Below are positions 6,597 to 7,600 of a stretch of 7,600 bases of DNA, piece after piece. The stretch comes from Betaproteobacteria bacterium. GTDB lineage: Bacteria > Pseudomonadota > Gammaproteobacteria > Burkholderiales > Ferrovaceae. The notes under the pieces were generated by a model. That model saw nothing but the letters and a program-made list of their open reading frames with translations. It was not told where the DNA came from and made no database searches. The stretch is taken from assembly GCA_028870615.1 (NCBI GenBank), contig JAGWPH010000254.1, forward strand, positions 1 through 7,600, written 5' to 3'. Position 1 is the stretch's first letter, and each line of letters begins with the position of its first letter. A program made the translations under genes and the position numbers.

Positions 6597-7523
6597 TTAT
6601 TTTCGATTGCCCAGCATGCGTTGATAAAATGCCGAAGCTTCACCCACGATACCGCGTCGGAACAGCAGCACGCACACGACAAAAATGCTGCCCATGATGA
6701 CGGTCACGAGGGAGCCCACCTTATCCGCCAACTGGTCTTCCAGTACCACGATGATGGAAGAGCCCACAATGGGGCCCCACACGGTGCCGATGCCGCCCAG
6801 TATCGTCATCAGTACCACCTCGCCTGACATGTGCCAGTGCACGTCCGTCAGGCTGGCAAATTTGAAGACCAGCATTTTCAGTGAACCAGCCAATCCTGCG
6901 AGACCGGTAGACAGCACGAAGGCCAACAGCTTGTAACGCGCTACGTCGTACCCCAGAGAGATGGCGCGCGGTTCATTTTCGCGAATAGCTTTCAGGACCT
7001 GTCCAAAAGGAGAGTGAATGGTGCGGTAGATCAGGGCAAACACCAGCACCGACAGGAACAGGATGACATAGTAGAGGGTCAGGTCATTGGATAAATCAAG
7101 ACCCGCCAGTGTTCCGCGTGGCACGCCCTGAAGGCCGTCTTCTCCGCCCGTCTGGGGGACTTCCAAGCAGATAAAATAGACCATCTGGGCAAGCGCCAGG
7201 GTAATCATGGCAAAGTAGATGCCTTGTCGACGAATGGCCAGTAACCCTACTACCCAACCCATCAGAGCTGCGGCCAGGGTACTGGCGATCAAAGCCGCAC
7301 CGACCGGCCAAGCCATGTCCCTGATCAGGTATCCCGCAACGTACGCGGCACCACCAAAAAATGCAGCATGGCCAAAGGACAACAATCCGGTATAACCCAG
7401 CAGCAAATTGAAGGCGCTGGCGAAAATGGCAAAGCACAGCACTTTCATCAACAACACCGGATAGAGCACGGTGGGGGCCAAGGCTCCGGCCAGCAATACC
7501 AATCCCACGACGAATCGGCGCAT
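6597..7523 (-). CDS. livM: LivM-type branched-chain amino acid ABC transporter permease
   Basis: This 308-residue inner-membrane permease is one of the two membrane subunits of a HAAT-class ABC importer, with LivH, ATPases LivG/LivF and a periplasmic binding protein. About eight to ten hydrophobic helices are visible. Family segments are FNLLLGYTGLLSFGHAAFFG (about 38-57), LAIRRQGIYFAMITLALAQM (about 95-114), the cytoplasmic ATPase-contact loop GQVLKAIRENEPRAISLGY (about 174-192), and ILGGIGTVWGPIVGS (about 241-255). It overlaps the upstream livH by one base (TAATG), a standard operon junction. Length suits LivM better than the longer urea permease UrtC, but substrate (branched-chain amino acids, amides or urea) cannot be settled from the permease alone. 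The TAA is at 6597-6599, and no terminator hairpin is evident before ubiD. Confidence 0.9.
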   Translation of the reverse strand: MRRFVVGLVLLAGALAPTVLYPVLLMKVLCFAIFASAFNLLLGYTGLLSFGHAAFFGGAAYVAGYLIRDMAWPVGAALIASTLAAALMGWVVGLLAIRRQGIYFAMITLALAQMVYFICLEVPQTGGEDGLQGVPRGTLAGLDLSNDLTLYYVILFLSVLVFALIYRTIHSPFGQVLKAIRENEPRAISLGYDVARYKLLAFVLSTGLAGLAGSLKMLVFKFASLTDVHWHMSGEVVLMTILGGIGTVWGPIVGSSIIVVLEDQLADKVGSLVTVIMGSIFVVCVLLFRRGIVGEASAFYQRMLGNRK

Positions 7524-7600
7524 TATTTTTCCCGTCCAAACAAACCGGCAGGGCGGATGATCAGAACGATAGCCATGACCACAAACACCACGGTGGCTGA
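7523..7600 (-). CDS. livH: LivH-type ABC transporter permease, C-terminal end only
   Basis: The minus strand from the right edge is open for 25 codons to a TAA at 7525-7523, ending VVMAIVLIIRPAGLFGREK. A final hydrophobic helix followed by RPxGLFG is the usual C-terminus of LivH/UrtB-type permeases. Its stop overlaps the livM ATG by one base, giving the standard livH-livM order. Most of the gene lies outside the window. Confidence 0.8.
   Translation of the reverse strand, partial: SATVVFVVMAIVLIIRPAGLFGREK

Overview
The window looks like chromosomal DNA of a ubiquinone-producing proteobacterium. The evidence is a complete ubiD-ubiU-ubiV-ubiT set, which is a proteobacterial signature, plus LivH/LivM-type permeases and a typical proteobacterial HD-GYP protein. 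The ubi/liv genes are moderately GC-rich (about 60% in hand-counted lines). An Acidithiobacillia or neighbouring beta/gamma lineage would fit, but nothing here fixes the genus.

Layout. Positions 1-133 hold the 3' end of a plus-strand reading frame that I cannot identify, followed by about 280 bp without a convincing gene. At 416-2416 (+) lies one large signalling gene. Its membrane domain resembles the plant/cyanobacterial ethylene receptor and keeps the Cu(I)-ligand pair, and it is followed by PAS, GAF and an intact HD-GYP c-di-GMP phosphodiesterase domain. A convergent intergenic gap (2417-2572) carries a 10-bp inverted repeat that may be a terminator. From 2573 to the right edge every gene is on the minus strand. 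In transcription order these are the end of livH (cut by the window), livM, a 78-bp gap with a promoter-like region, then ubiD, ubiU, ubiV and ubiT, tightly packed.

How the genes work together. UbiD decarboxylates the prenylated 4-hydroxybenzoate ring. UbiU and UbiV are Fe-S proteins that act in O2-independent ring hydroxylation, and UbiT is an SCP2-domain lipid-binding accessory factor. With ubiD placed first, the cluster reads as a module for making ubiquinone without oxygen. In front of ubiD there is an FNR-like palindrome (8 of 10 consensus positions) centred about 40.5-41.5 bp upstream of the start inferred from a TATACT -10 element, with no recognisable -35. That is the geometry of a class II FNR-activated promoter and suggests induction by anoxia. 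The LivHM permeases upstream belong to a branched-chain amino acid (or related amide/urea) ABC importer and have no obvious link to quinone synthesis.

The most notable items are the ethylene-receptor-like sensor fused to a c-di-GMP phosphodiesterase, and the ubiDUVT operon with its predicted anaerobic promoter.
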